Shown: positions 28,713-37,702, numbered from the stretch's first letter. The stretch: DNA of 64,000 nt from an uncultured Pseudacidovorax sp. (GCF_913773995.1 NZ_CAJYES010000245.1:1-64000), one strand, 5' to 3'. Notes: generated by a model not told the origin, from the letters alone. A program made the numbers and translations.

Positions 28713-28760
28713 GGCGCGAGTATGGCCGTGGCGGGCGGCAGCCGGCGCTGCCGTGGCTTC

Positions 28761-30107
28761 TCAGGCCGCCTTCGTGGGGAAGCGCGCGGTGGTAGCGTCC
28801 AGCACCTGCTCCGGCGCATCGGCTTCGAGCGTGCTCTCGTTGTTCAGCACCTCGTGCATGCGGCTCTCGTCGAGGTCGCCGGTCCACTTGCCGACCACCA
28901 CCGAGGCGACGGTGTTGCCCACGAGATTGGTCAGGGCGCGGGCCTCGCTCATGAAGCGGTCGATGCCCAGGATCAGCGCCAGACCGGCCACCGGCACATG
29001 GCCCACGGCCGACAGCGTGGCCGCCAGCACGATGAAGCCGCTGCCCGTGACGCCGGCGGCGCCCTTGGAGGTGAGCAGCAGCACCAGCAACAGCGTGATC
29101 TGGTGCGTGATGTCCAGCTGGGTGTTGGTGGCCTGGGCGATGAAGACCGCGGCCATGGTCAGGTAGATGGAGGTGCCGTCCAGGTTGAAGGAATAGCCCG
29201 TGGGCACCACCAGGCCGACCGTGGACTTGCGCACGCCCAGGTTCTCCAGCTTGGCCATGATCCGCGGCAGCGCGGCTTCGGAGCTGCTGGTGCCCAGCAC
29301 GATCAGCAGTTCTTCCTTGATGTACTTGACCAGCTTCCAGATGCTGAAGCCGTGCAGGCGCGCCACGATGCCCAGCACCAGGAACACGAAGACGAAGCAG
29401 GTGGCATAGAAGGTGCCCATCAGGAAGGCCAGCTGCTTGAGCGAGCCCACGCCGTACTTGCCGATGGTGAAGGCCATGGCGCCGAAGGCACCGATGGGCG
29501 CCACCTTCATGATGTAGCCCACGATCACGAAGAGCACGTGCGAGGACTTCTCGATCATGTCGAACACCAGCGTGCCGCGGCCACCGAAGCGGTGCAGCGC
29601 GAAGCCGAAGAGCACGGCCACCAGCAGCACCTGCAGCATCTCGCCCTTGGCGAAGGCGTCCACCACCGTGTTGGGGATGATGGCCAGCAGGAACTCGGTG
29701 GTGCTCTGCATCTTGCCCGGGCCGGTGTAGGCGGCGATGGCCTTGGTGTCGAGCGAGGCCGGGTCCACGTTCATGCCCACGCCGGGCTTGACCACGTTGA
29801 CGATGATCAGGCCGATGATCAGCGCCACGGTGCTCATGATCTCGAAGTACAGCAGGGCGTAGCCGCCGGTCTTGCCGACCTTCTTCATGTCCTCCATGCC
29901 CGCGATGCCGACCACCACGGTGCAGAAGATGATCGGCGCGATGATCATCTTGATGAGCTTGATGAAGCCGTCGCCCAGCGGCTTCATGTCGGTGCCGAGG
30001 GCGGGATAGAAGTGGCCCAGGAGCACGCCGATGACGATGGCGACGATGACCTGGAAATAGAGGGACCGGTATAGCGGCTGGCGGGGGGCGGGTGTGGGGT
30101 CTTGCAT
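28761..30107 (-). CDS. dctA: C4-dicarboxylate/proton (sodium) symporter DctA
   Basis: This 448-residue inner-membrane symporter of the DAACS family imports succinate, fumarate and malate. Typical features are the N-terminal [20 protein letters not shown], the re-entrant serine-rich loop [15 protein letters not shown], the [12 protein letters not shown] segment and the [12 protein letters not shown] and [16 protein letters not shown] signatures. It is first in a dctA-dctB-dctD operon, an order that places transporter and sensor together. A consensus sigma-54 promoter lies 62-76 bases upstream of the ATG. Confidence 0.97.
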   Translation of the reverse strand: MQDPTPAPRQPLYRSLYFQVIVAIVIGVLLGHFYPALGTDMKPLGDGFIKLIKMIIAPIIFCTVVVGIAGMEDMKKVGKTGGYALLYFEIMSTVALIIGLIIVNVVKPGVGMNVDPASLDTKAIAAYTGPGKMQSTTEFLLAIIPNTVVDAFAKGEMLQVLLVAVLFGFALHRFGGRGTLVFDMIEKSSHVLFVIVGYIMKVAPIGAFGAMAFTIGKYGVGSLKQLAFLMGTFYATCFVFVFLVLGIVARLHGFSIWKLVKYIKEELLIVLGTSSSEAALPRIMAKLENLGVRKSTVGLVVPTGYSFNLDGTSIYLTMAAVFIAQATNTQLDITHQITLLLVLLLTSKGAAGVTGSGFIVLAATLSAVGHVPVAGLALILGIDRFMSEARALTNLVGNTVASVVVGKWTGDLDESRMHEVLNNESTLEADAPEQVLDATTARFPTKAA

Positions 30108-30168
30108 GCGGGCTCCTGGGGTGTCTCCGTTGCGGGATGGGCGCCATCGATGACGGCCGCTGATCAGC

Positions 30169-30183
30169 GCAAGGAGGGTGCCA
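30169..30183 (-). promoter_or_regulatory. Sigma-54 promoter of dctA
   Basis: On the minus strand, TGGCAC-N5-TTGC matches the -24/-12 consensus without mismatch. It lies upstream of dctA, whose operon also encodes a sigma-54 activator. Confidence 0.9.
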
Positions 30184-30227
30184 GCCCAGACGGGCGGCGG
30201 AGGCGATGCAAGTTATTGTTTTTGAAC

Positions 30228-30241
30228 GGCTTTTTGAAGCC
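30228..30241. promoter_or_regulatory. Possible DctD upstream activating site
   Basis: The inverted repeat GGCTT-TTTG-AAGCC lies about 45-60 bases upstream of the -24 element, in a short A/T-rich patch. Assignment to DctD rests on position and symmetry only. Confidence 0.4.
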
Positions 30242-30284
30242 TTGCGGCGCGTGGCCAAGCCGCACCCGGACTGCTCGCCGCAGG

Positions 30285-30306
30285 TGCGTCCGGCGCGCCG
30301 GACGCA
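30285..30306. repeat. Perfect 22-base palindrome
   Basis: The arm TGCGTCCGGCG is followed at once by its exact reverse complement. It lies about 100 bases upstream of the sigma-54 promoter, between dctA and the thioesterase gene. It could be a second activator site or a cruciform; no T-run supports a terminator. Confidence 0.6.
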
Positions 30307-30344
30307 AACTTTCGGGAAAACCCTAGGACTTGGGCGTCGAGCCC

Positions 30345-30467
30345 GGCTTCGACAGGCTCAGCCCGAACGGGTGGGATTGACTCAGCCCGAACGGGTGGGG
30401 GGTGAGCGGGTTCTTCACTCTTCGTGCCGAGCCGGGTTGTCCACCGTTCGCGCTGAGCTTGTCGAAG
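30345..30467. repeat. Two inverted copies of repeat family A around a 70-base core
   Basis: GGCTTCGACAGGCTCAGCCC (from 30345) and, in the opposite sense, GCGCTGAGCTTGTCGAAG (ending 30467) flank a core that contains a further partial copy (CTCAGCCCGAACGGGTGGG). The arrangement resembles a small composite palindromic element. With the sigma-54 region it fills the 381-base gap upstream of dctA. Confidence 0.7.
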
Positions 30468-30488
30468 CGCCGCGGCCCTGGAGGCGGT

Positions 30489-30965
30489 TCAGTCCGCCGA
30501 TCCGCTCAGGCTGGGCGGCGGCGCGTCCGCCACCGTGCGGGCGGCGTCCAGATGGGCGCGGGCGCGTTCGGCCAGGGCGATCTCGCCGGGGGTCTTGGGC
30601 TGGTAGGCGTCCACCGGCAGGGGGCGGCCGTGCGAATCGACCGACACGAAGACGATCAGGCATTCGGTGGTGCGCACCATCTGGCCGCCCTTGAGGTCGC
30701 CGCTGCGCACCTCCACCGAGATGTTCATGCTGGTCTTGCCGGTGTAGGCCATGCGGGCCTCCACCTCGACCAGGTCGCCGATCATGATCGGGCGGTGGAA
30801 GCGGATGCTGCCGATGAACACCGTGACGCAGTAGTTGTGCGACCAGCCCGTGGCGCAGGCGTAGCCGGCCTCGTCGATCCACTTCATGACGGTGCCGCCG
30901 TGGACCTTGCCGCCGAAGTTGACGGTGCTGGGTTCGGCCAGGAAGCGCAGGACGATGGAGGACAT
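30489..30965 (-). CDS. Acyl-CoA thioesterase (YciA-type hotdog fold)
   Basis: The 158-residue single-hotdog protein should hydrolyse acyl-CoA esters. The catalytic segment NFGGKVHGGTVMKWIDEAGYACA contains the conserved Asn, the HGG turn and the Asp/Glu region of YciA-like thioesterases, and the RPIMIGDLVEVEARMAYTGKTSM strand is typical. The C-terminal 35 residues are a variable tail. It is a single gene downstream of the divergently controlled LysR regulator on the same strand, 42 bases after it. Confidence 0.88.
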   Translation of the reverse strand: MSSIVLRFLAEPSTVNFGGKVHGGTVMKWIDEAGYACATGWSHNYCVTVFIGSIRFHRPIMIGDLVEVEARMAYTGKTSMNISVEVRSGDLKGGQMVRTTECLIVFVSVDSHGRPLPVDAYQPKTPGEIALAERARAHLDAARTVADAPPPSLSGSAD

Positions 30966-31007
30966 GGCAGCGAGTCTCGCAAGTGACAGTGGGGTGGGAG
31001 CGGCGGA

Positions 31008-31916
31008 TTATCCGGGCGCGGCGCCACCGCCGAACAGTTGCGCCATCGTCCGCCGCAGCCAGGCGTTGCCATCGTCGGCATGAAAGCGGGCATGCCAGTG
31101 CTGCTTGACCGCATACGCGGGCAGCGCGAAGGGCGGCTCGATGATGCGCACCGGCTCCTGCGTGGCCAGGATCTGGCCCAGCACGCGCGGCACGATCACC
31201 ACCAGCTCGGTCTGCGCCACGATGCGCGCCACGCCCAGAAAGCTCGACAGCCGCACCGCCACCTTGCGCTCGATGCCGGCGCGGGCAATCGTCTTGTCGA
31301 CGATGGCATGGCCGGTGCCCGACGAGGCGATGACCGCATGCGACGCGTCCGCGAAGGCCTTGCGCGTCAGCTTGCTGCCGATGCGCGGATGGTCCTGGGC
31401 CACCAGGCAGACGAAGTTCTGGCGGAACAGCGTCTGGCCGTAGAAGCCGGCCTCCAGCTGCGGCATGAAGCCCACGGCCAGGTCCACTTCGCCGTCCTCC
31501 AGCCGGCGCGCGCTGGCGGCCGAGACGATCTCGGTCTCCACCTGCACGCCCGGCGCCTCGCGGCCCAGGTGGTCCAGCAGACGCGGCAGCAGCACCACCT
31601 CGCTGATGTCCGTGAGGCAGATGCGAAAGCGCCGCTTCGCCGTCGCCGGGTCGAAGGCCTCGCGGCTGGCGCGCGCCTGCTCGATCTGCGCCAGGGCTTC
31701 GCGCAGGGCCGGCTGGATCTTCTGCGCGTGCGGCGTGGGCTGCATGCCCAGCGCCGTGCGCTCGAACAGGCGGTCGTCGAAATGCGCGCGCAGCTTGTTG
31801 AGCGCGGTGCTGGCCGCCGCCTGCGCGATGCCCAGGCGCTCGGCCGCCTTGGAGACGCTGGCGGTCTGCCAGACCTCGTCGAACACCTTGAGCCATTCCA
31901 GGTCCAGCTTGGACAT
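31008..31916 (-). CDS. LysR-family regulator divergent from the 3-hydroxybenzoate/gentisate cluster
   Basis: The 302-residue protein has an N-terminal winged helix-turn-helix (WLKVFDEVWQTASVSKAAERLGIAQ region) and a LysR substrate-binding domain. It is transcribed away from the 3-hydroxybenzoate 6-monooxygenase gene across 123 bases, the classical layout of a LysR activator with its target. A nine-base inverted repeat with arms 42 bases apart lies in this gap. The likely inducer is 3-hydroxybenzoate or gentisate. Confidence 0.92.
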   Translation of the reverse strand: MSKLDLEWLKVFDEVWQTASVSKAAERLGIAQAAASTALNKLRAHFDDRLFERTALGMQPTPHAQKIQPALREALAQIEQARASREAFDPATAKRRFRICLTDISEVVLLPRLLDHLGREAPGVQVETEIVSAASARRLEDGEVDLAVGFMPQLEAGFYGQTLFRQNFVCLVAQDHPRIGSKLTRKAFADASHAVIASSGTGHAIVDKTIARAGIERKVAVRLSSFLGVARIVAQTELVVIVPRVLGQILATQEPVRIIEPPFALPAYAVKQHWHARFHADDGNAWLRRTMAQLFGGGAAPG

Positions 31917-31923
31917 GCGCGCA

Positions 31924-31983
31924 CCCCACTATCGAAAAACGCGATGCCGAGTATCGGCCACAGCGCTTGAGGCAATAGTGGGG
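31924..31983. promoter_or_regulatory. Widely spaced inverted repeat in the LysR divergent promoter
   Basis: CCCCACTAT (31924-31932) and its exact complement ATAGTGGGG (31975-31983) are 42 bases apart. Between them lies a CGAT-N7-ATCG dyad. The set could represent separate recognition and activation sites bridged by a LysR tetramer. Confidence 0.5.
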
Positions 31984-32039
31984 CCTGCGAACAATCCGCG
32001 CCATTGACAGGCATCAATGCAGAACAGCCGGAGACAGGC

Positions 32040-33266
32040 ATGGCATCCCTCGCAGCATCCCCACGCGCATCCACTTCTTCCTCCGCCCTGCCGGTGCTGG
32101 TGGCCGGCGGCGGCATCGGCGGCATCGCCGCGGCGCTGGCGCTGGTGCGCCGCGGCTTCGACGTGATGGTGCTGGAGCAGGCGGCCCAGCTGGGCGAGAT
32201 CGGCGCCGGCATCCAGTTGGGGCCCAATGCCTTCGCGGCCTTCGACGCGCTGGGCATCGGCGAGATCGCCCGCGCCCGCGCCGTCTACACCGACGAGATG
32301 GTGATGCACGACGCGCTGGACGAGACGCTTGTGGGCCGCATCCCCACCGGCGAGGCCTTCCGCCAGCGCTTCGGCAACCCCTATGCCGTGATCCACCGCG
32401 CCGACGTGCACGGCTCGCTGCTCGAAGGCGCCCATGCCACCGGCCGGGTGGAGATCGCCACCGCCACGCAGGTGCAGCGCATCGCGCAGGACGACGAGGG
32501 CGTGACCGTGGTCAGCAGCGATGGCCGCAGCTTCCGCGGCTGCGCGCTGATCGGCGCGGATGGCGTGAAGTCCGCCGTGCGGCGGCAGTACGTGGGCGAC
32601 GACGCGCGCGTCTCCGGCCATGTGGTGTACCGCGCCGTGGTGGACCGCGCCGACTTTCCGCCCGACCTGCAATGGAATGCCGCCAGCATCTGGGTGGGGC
32701 CCAACTGCCACCTGGTGCATTACCCGCTGCGCGGCGGCGAGCAGTACAACGTGGTCGTCACCTTCCACAGCCGCGAGCAGGAGGAATGGAGCGTGCGCGA
32801 AGGCAGCCGCGAAGAGGTGCAGAGCTATTTCGAGGGCATCTGCGCCCGCGCCCGCCAGCTGATCGACCTGCCCAAGGACTGGAAGCGCTGGGCCACGGCC
32901 GACCGCGAGCCCATCGGGCAGTGGGTCTTCGGCCGGGCCGCCCTGCTGGGCGATGCCGCCCATCCCACGCTGCAGTACCTGGCGCAGGGCGCCTGCATGG
33001 CCATAGAAGACGCCGTGACGCTGGGCGAGGCCCTGCGCGTGCACGACAACCAGTGGGACAAGGCCTTCGCCCTCTACCAGCGCTCGCGCGTGGCCCGCAC
33101 GGCCCGCGTGGTGCTGTCGGCGCGCGAGATGGGGCGCATCTTCCACGCCAAGGGGGTGGAGCGCCTGGTGCGCAACGACCTGTGGAAAGGCCGCACGCCG
33201 GAGCGCTTCTATGACGCGATGGAGTGGCTGTACGGGTGGACCGAGAAGAACTGTCTCGCGTCATGA
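32040..33266 (+). CDS. FAD-dependent 3-hydroxybenzoate 6-monooxygenase-like hydroxylase
   Basis: This 408-residue flavoprotein hydroxylase has the dinucleotide fold VAGGGIGGIAAALAL, the DG region ALIGADGVKSAVRR and the GD motif ALLGDAAHPTLQYLAQG. Family similarity and the presence of gentisate dioxygenase and fumarylpyruvate hydrolase genes support conversion of 3-hydroxybenzoate to gentisate with NADH; salicylate-type substrates cannot be excluded. The ATG at 32040 follows GGAGACAGGC; a GTG/ATG further upstream (32004) would run into the regulatory region. It is the first gene of the plus-strand cluster reaching 39199. Confidence 0.88.
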   Translation: MASLAASPRASTSSSALPVLVAGGGIGGIAAALALVRRGFDVMVLEQAAQLGEIGAGIQLGPNAFAAFDALGIGEIARARAVYTDEMVMHDALDETLVGRIPTGEAFRQRFGNPYAVIHRADVHGSLLEGAHATGRVEIATATQVQRIAQDDEGVTVVSSDGRSFRGCALIGADGVKSAVRRQYVGDDARVSGHVVYRAVVDRADFPPDLQWNAASIWVGPNCHLVHYPLRGGEQYNVVVTFHSREQEEWSVREGSREEVQSYFEGICARARQLIDLPKDWKRWATADREPIGQWVFGRAALLGDAAHPTLQYLAQGACMAIEDAVTLGEALRVHDNQWDKAFALYQRSRVARTARVVLSAREMGRIFHAKGVERLVRNDLWKGRTPERFYDAMEWLYGWTEKNCLAS

Positions 33267-33298
33267 AGCCGTGTACGCCGTACCGCCGCACGCCCCTT

Positions 33299-33412
33299 TG
33301 GCGCTGAATCGCCCCAACCGTCAGCGTTGAATCACCCCAGCCGTTGGCGCCGAATCACGTCCAGCCGTTCGCGCCGCGTCACCCCCCACCGTTCGCGCTG
33401 AGCCTGTCGAAG
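33299..33412. repeat. Degenerate tandem repeat ending in a family A copy
   Basis: Four to five units of about 23-24 bases of the form CCCAGCCGTTGGCGCCGAAT follow one another, diverging progressively. The last unit (33389-33412) is a standard family A end, CGTTCGCGCTGAGCCTGTCG. It fills most of the gap between the hydroxylase and the hydrolase genes. Confidence 0.7.
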
Positions 33413-33450
33413 CGCCGCCTCCACCTGTTCATCCTCTCCCCCCTCACCCC

Positions 33451-34152
33451 ATGACCGACTACCTCTGGACCCCACCCCCCGTCGCCTCCCTGCCCGTGCG
33501 TGGCGACAGCCGCCGCCTGCCGGTGAACCGCCTCTTCTTCGTCGGCCGCAACTACCACGCCCATGCGGTCGAGATGGGCCGCCCCGTCGACAAGTCGGTG
33601 GAGCAGCCCTTCTACTTCACCAAGGCGCCTTCCACGCTGGTCGAATCCGGCGCCACCGTGGCCTACCCGCCCGGCACGCAGAACTTCCATTTCGAGATGG
33701 AACTGGTGGTGGTCATCGGCGCGGCGGGCTTCCGCGTGGCGCGCGAAGACGCCGGCCGCCTGATCTACGGCTACGCCTGCGGCCTGGACATGACGCGTCG
33801 CGACCTGCAGTTGGTGGCTCGCGACAAGGGCCGGCCCTGGGACCTGGGCAAGGACGTGGAGCAGTCCTCCGTCTGCTCCGAGGTCGTGCCCATGTCCGGC
33901 ACCGTGCTGTCGCAGGGCGCGATCGCGCTGCAGGTCAATGGCGAGACCAAGCAGAAGTCCGACCTCGACAAGCTGATCTGGAACATCCCCGAGCTGATCG
34001 AGGACCTGTCGAAGTACTACCACCTGCAGCCCGGCGACCTGATCTACACCGGCACGCCCGAAGGCGTCGGACCAGTGCTGCCCGGCGACCGCATCACCGG
34101 GCATGTGCAGGGCGTGGGCGAAATCGCCCTGGCCATCGGCTCCGCGGCATGA
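33451..34152 (+). CDS. Fumarylacetoacetate-hydrolase-family protein, fumarylpyruvate (or maleylpyruvate) hydrolase
   Basis: This 233-residue FAH-fold hydrolase has the typical [15 protein letters not shown] start, the metal-binding Glu-x-Glu in [11 protein letters not shown], the Asp/Arg segment [10 protein letters not shown] and the closing loop [11 protein letters not shown]. In the gentisate route NagK-type members split fumarylpyruvate into fumarate and pyruvate. The cluster lacks a maleylpyruvate isomerase gene, so the enzyme may act on maleylpyruvate directly or the isomerase may be elsewhere. A ribosome binding site before the ATG is not obvious. Confidence 0.88.
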   Translation: MTDYLWTPPPVASLPVRGDSRRLPVNRLFFVGRNYHAHAVEMGRPVDKSVEQPFYFTKAPSTLVESGATVAYPPGTQNFHFEMELVVVIGAAGFRVAREDAGRLIYGYACGLDMTRRDLQLVARDKGRPWDLGKDVEQSSVCSEVVPMSGTVLSQGAIALQVNGETKQKSDLDKLIWNIPELIEDLSKYYHLQPGDLIYTGTPEGVGPVLPGDRITGHVQGVGEIALAIGSAA

Positions 34153-34192
34153 TGGCGGCCGGCGCGACTGCAGCGTGCGCGCGGCCCCCGCT

Positions 34193-34302
34193 CCTCTCCC
34201 CTTCGGGGAGAGGCTGGGTGAGGGGCCGCGGACCTCTCACGCTCTGCAGCTGCACCATCGCCGCGGGCCCTCACCCCCACCCTCTCCCACCGGCAGAGGG
34301 TG
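34193..34302. repeat. Pair of inverted CTCTCCCC-type hairpins
   Basis: CCTCTCCCC-TTC-GGGGAGAGG (34193-34213) is followed by a GTGAGGGG tail. An inverted, degenerate copy ends in CACCCTCT/AGAGGGTG (34278-34302, perfect eight-base arms). This REP-like pair lies between the hydrolase and gentisate dioxygenase genes and could adjust their mRNA levels. Confidence 0.7.
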
Positions 34303-34324
34303 CCCCCACCAGGAGACGCTTCAT

Positions 34325-35467
34325 ATGGCTGCCGTGATCGACACCGTTCCCTCCCCCGTGCGGCTGCAGGCCGTGGCCGCGCCCGGCCAGCCCGAGCCCA
34401 CGCCCGCCCTGAGCCAGCTCTACCGCGGCTTCGAAGAGGAGCTGCTGGTGCCCCTGTGGACGCAGATCGGCAGCCTGATGCCACCGCATCCGCGCAGCAA
34501 GGCGGCGCCGCACCTGTGGCGCTGGGAGCGGCTCAAGCAACTCGCGGCCGAGGCCGGCCAGTTGGTGCCCGTGGGCCGCGGCGGCGAGCGCCGGGCCATC
34601 GCCCTGGCCAACCCTGCCCTGGGCGGCCAGCCCTATGCCACGCCCACGCTGTGGGCCGCCATCCAGTACCTGATGCCCGGCGAGCATGCGCCCGAGCACC
34701 GCCACACGCAGAACGCCTTCCGCTTCGTGGTCGAAGGCGAAGGCGTGTGGACCGTGGTCAACGGCGACGCGGTGCGCATGGCGCGCGGCGACTTCCTGCC
34801 GCAGGCCGGCTGGAACTGGCATGCCCACCACAACGCCGCCACCGAGCCCATGGCCTGGATCGACGGGCTGGACATTCCCTTCGCCTACTACACCGAGTCG
34901 CAGTTCTTCGAGCATGGCCGCGACCATCTGAGCGAGGCCGAATGCGCCACGCCCGAGCGCTCGCGCTCCGAGCGGCTGTGGGCCCATCCGGGTCTGCGGC
35001 CCCTTTCGCAGCAAGCCGACACGCCCGCCACGCCGCTGCTGGCCTACCGCTGGGCCGACACCGACCGCGCCCTGGCCGACCAGGTCGAACTGGAGGACGA
35101 AGGCCACCCCGGCGTGCTGAGCCCCGGCCATGCGGCCGTGCGCTTCACCCACCCGGGCACGGGCCGCGACGTGCTGCCCACCATGCGCTGCGAGATGCAC
35201 CGCGTGCGCGCCGGCGGCCGCACCCGCACCTGGCGCGAGGTGGGCGGCTCGGTGTACCAGGTGTTCGACGGCACCGGCAGCGTGACCGTGGGCGACAAGA
35301 CCTGGCGCGTGCAACGCGGCGACCTGTTCGTCGTGCCCTCGTGGCAACCCTTCTCGGCCACCTGCGATGCGCAGGCCGCCTCGCTGGACCTGTTCCGCTT
35401 CGGCGATGCGCCGATCTTCGAGGCGCTGAACCAGTACCGCCTGCAGGTCGACGATCTTGTCGCCTGA
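34325..35467 (+). CDS. gtdA: Gentisate 1,2-dioxygenase
   Basis: This 380-residue bicupin iron enzyme opens gentisate between the carboxyl and adjacent hydroxyl carbons, giving maleylpyruvate. The N-terminal cupin holds the ligands H125 and H127 (EHRHTQNAFRF) and a further His in NWHAHHN. The C-terminal cupin (DGTGSVTVGDKTW) lacks the metal His pair, as usual. The start at 34325 follows AGGAGACGCTTC; an upstream frame to 34103 passes through the repeat pair and is ignored. It follows the FAH-type hydrolase and precedes two Bug receptor genes. Confidence 0.95.
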   Translation: MAAVIDTVPSPVRLQAVAAPGQPEPTPALSQLYRGFEEELLVPLWTQIGSLMPPHPRSKAAPHLWRWERLKQLAAEAGQLVPVGRGGERRAIALANPALGGQPYATPTLWAAIQYLMPGEHAPEHRHTQNAFRFVVEGEGVWTVVNGDAVRMARGDFLPQAGWNWHAHHNAATEPMAWIDGLDIPFAYYTESQFFEHGRDHLSEAECATPERSRSERLWAHPGLRPLSQQADTPATPLLAYRWADTDRALADQVELEDEGHPGVLSPGHAAVRFTHPGTGRDVLPTMRCEMHRVRAGGRTRTWREVGGSVYQVFDGTGSVTVGDKTWRVQRGDLFVVPSWQPFSATCDAQAASLDLFRFGDAPIFEALNQYRLQVDDLVA

Positions 35468-35509
35468 GCGCCATGCCCATCAGGCAGCACATCGACCCGC
35501 GCTTGCCCT

Positions 35510-35549
35510 GGCTTCGACAGGCTCAGCCCGAACGGTCGTGGGTCCACTG
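35510..35549. repeat. Repeat family A copy, extended
   Basis: GGCTTCGACAGGCTCAGCCC (and onward to GAACGGT), then GGTCCACTG. The longer form, including GGTCCACTG, recurs in inverse orientation at 41392-41430. Confidence 0.75.
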
Positions 35550-35614
35550 ACCGCATGCTTGCGCGCCGGCCCGAAACCGCTTTCCCATTCCTGCCAACAA
35601 CACCGGAGACATCC

Positions 35615-36598
35615 TTGAAATTCCTGCTTCCCGCCCTGGCCGCCGGCCTGGCCACCACTTTTGCGGCTTCCGACGCCTTCGCCCAGGCCGCCGTTGACTA
35701 CCCCACCAAGCCCGTGACCATCGTCACGCCCTTCGCGGCCGGCAGCGGCCCTGACGCCGTGCTGCGCCTGGTCAGCGACAAGCTGGGCAAGCTGTGGAAC
35801 CAGCGCGTGACCATCGACAACAAGCCCGGCGGCGGCGGCTTCATCGCCATCGACGCGGCCCGCCGCGCCGCGCCCGACGGCTACACGCTGATCCAGTTCG
35901 ACAGCGAGCACCTGGCCGCGCTGCCGCACCTGTACAAGTCGCGCAACTTCGTGACCCTGCAGCACTTCGACCCGGTGGCGGCGCTGTTCCGCACGCCCTT
36001 CTTCGTGGCGGTGAGCAGCGAGTCGAAGTGGAAGTCGATGCGCGACCTGATCGCCGACGCCAAGGCCAAGCCGGGCCAGATCACCTACGGCTCCTGGGGC
36101 GTGGGCAGCCCGGGCCACCTGGGCGGCCAGCAGTTGGACGCGCTCACCGGCACGCAGATGAACCATGCGCCCTACCGCGAGGTGTCGCAGCTGTACGCCA
36201 ACGTGGGCACGGGCGAAGTGCCGTGGGCCTTCGCCAGCATCCCGTCCAGCCAGGGCATCTACAAGGCCGGCAAGCTCAAGTACCTGGCCGTGGCGGCCAA
36301 GAAGCGCGTGCCGCAGATGCCCGACGTGCCCACCATGGCCGAGTCGGGCGGGCCGGCCGAGCTGGAGGTCAACTCCTTCGTGTCGCTGCTGGCGCCCAAG
36401 GGTGTGCCGGACGCCATCAAGAAGAAGATCAACGCAGACGTGGCCAAGGTCATCGCCGACCCCGAGATCCGTGCCCGCTTCGACACCTTCGCCTTCGAGC
36501 CGCTGGACTGGTCGCCCGAGGAGATCGCGCGCCAGGCCGAGATCAAGTCCAAGGTCTACGGCGAGCTGGTGCGGCGCGGGAACATCAGCCTGGATTGA
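35615..36598 (+). CDS. Bug/TctC-type solute-binding protein in the gentisate cluster
   Basis: The 327-residue protein has a signal peptide (KFLLPALAAGLATTFAAS, cleavage after FAQA) and Bug motifs including VTPFAAGSGPD, DNKPGGGGF and APDGYTLIQFD. The canonical HVPYKG is altered to HAPYREVSQLY, so the ligand loop differs from its relatives. A TTG start at 35615 is preferred because GGAGAC stands seven bases upstream and the signal peptide begins there; the ATG at 35555 lies just after a repeat and gives a poor leader. It probably binds an aromatic or related acid for the adjacent pathway. Confidence 0.87.
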   Translation: MKFLLPALAAGLATTFAASDAFAQAAVDYPTKPVTIVTPFAAGSGPDAVLRLVSDKLGKLWNQRVTIDNKPGGGGFIAIDAARRAAPDGYTLIQFDSEHLAALPHLYKSRNFVTLQHFDPVAALFRTPFFVAVSSESKWKSMRDLIADAKAKPGQITYGSWGVGSPGHLGGQQLDALTGTQMNHAPYREVSQLYANVGTGEVPWAFASIPSSQGIYKAGKLKYLAVAAKKRVPQMPDVPTMAESGGPAELEVNSFVSLLAPKGVPDAIKKKINADVAKVIADPEIRARFDTFAFEPLDWSPEEIARQAEIKSKVYGELVRRGNISLD

Positions 36599-36632
36599 GG
36601 GCGCGCAGCGGCAGGCGGGGCCGGGCCCCGAT

Positions 36633-36656
36633 CCGTTCGCACTGAGCTTGTCGAAG
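36633..36656. repeat. Repeat family A copy
   Basis: CGTTCGCACTGAGCTTGTCG core between two Bug genes, with the same sense as the copies at 33389 and 30444. Confidence 0.75.
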
Positions 36657-36727
36657 TGCCGCTGCAGCCGTCGCGCAAGCCCCCTAGACTCGGCGCCTCC
36701 CTTCCTTTCCGGCACCTGACCGATCCC

Positions 36728-37702
36728 ATGTCGATTGCACGCAGAACCCTTCTCGCCACCGCCTGTGCCCTGCTGGCCGCCAGCGGTGCGCAGGCGCAGA
36801 CCGCTGCCGCGCCCTGGCCCACCAAGCCGATCCGCCTGGTGGTGGGCTTTCCGGGCGGCTCCACGCCCGACATCGCGGCGCGCGTGCTGGCCGAGCCGCT
36901 GGCCAAGGCCCTGGGCCAGCCGGTGGTGGTGGACAACAAGCCGGGCGCCTCCGGCAACATCGCGGCCGACACCGTGGCCAAGGCCACCGACGACCACACG
37001 CTGGGCATCGTCATCAACGGCAACCTCACGTCGTCGAAGATGCTGTATTCCAAGCTGCCCTACGACCCGGCCAAGGACTTCAGCTACCTCTCGCTGATCG
37101 CCACCGCGCCGCTGGTGCTGGTGGCCAGCAACGACATTCCCACGGGCAAGGACTTCCTGGCCGCGGCGCGCGCCTCGGGCACCAAGTGGAACTACGGCTC
37201 GGTGGGCGTGGGCTCGGTGGGCCACCTGGGCATGGAGCTGCTCAAGAACCGCATCCCCGGCATGGACGCCACGCATGTGCCCTACGCGGGCAACCCGCAG
37301 GTGGTGACGGCCATGATCGGCGGCCAGCTGCAGCTGGCCCTGGTGCCGCCGGCCATCGCGATTCCGCAGGTCAAGGCCGGCAAGCTCAAGGCCATCGGCC
37401 TGACCAGCGGCCGCAGCACCCTGGCGCCGGAGTACGCCCCCCTGGCCGACATCGGCGTGCGCGACTTCAACCTGGAGGTGTGGACCGCCCTGCTCGGCCC
37501 CGCCAGCCTGTCGCCCGCCGCCCGCGACCGCATCACCAAGGAGATCGCGGTCATCATGAAGAACCCCGAGGTGCGCCAGCAGCTCTTCGACAAGGGCTGG
37601 CAGCCGGTCGGCACCTCGCCCGAGGGCATGCGCCTGCGCGTGCAGGACGAGGCGGCGATCATGACCAAGATCATCCAGGCGCGCGGGATCAAGCTGCAGT
37701 GA
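36728..37702 (+). CDS. Bug/TctC-type solute-binding protein, divergent member
   Basis: The 324-residue protein has a signal peptide (ARRTLLATACALLAASGA, cleavage after AQAQ). It keeps LVVGFPGGSTPD and VVDNKPGASGN, but the usual DGYTL segment is replaced by TDDHTLGIV and the HVPYKG loop by HVPYAGNPQVV, marking a divergent ligand pocket. The ATG at 36728 is preceded by CTAGACT, a possible -10, so it may have its own promoter as well as reading through from the cluster. It stands between another Bug gene and an FAD oxidoreductase. Confidence 0.9.
   Translation: MSIARRTLLATACALLAASGAQAQTAAAPWPTKPIRLVVGFPGGSTPDIAARVLAEPLAKALGQPVVVDNKPGASGNIAADTVAKATDDHTLGIVINGNLTSSKMLYSKLPYDPAKDFSYLSLIATAPLVLVASNDIPTGKDFLAAARASGTKWNYGSVGVGSVGHLGMELLKNRIPGMDATHVPYAGNPQVVTAMIGGQLQLALVPPAIAIPQVKAGKLKAIGLTSGRSTLAPEYAPLADIGVRDFNLEVWTALLGPASLSPAARDRITKEIAVIMKNPEVRQQLFDKGWQPVGTSPEGMRLRVQDEAAIMTKIIQARGIKLQ

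Noticed and set aside
30285-30306. The 22-base palindrome as a rho-independent terminator
   Set aside because: Neither strand has a T-run after the stem, and no gene ends next to it.
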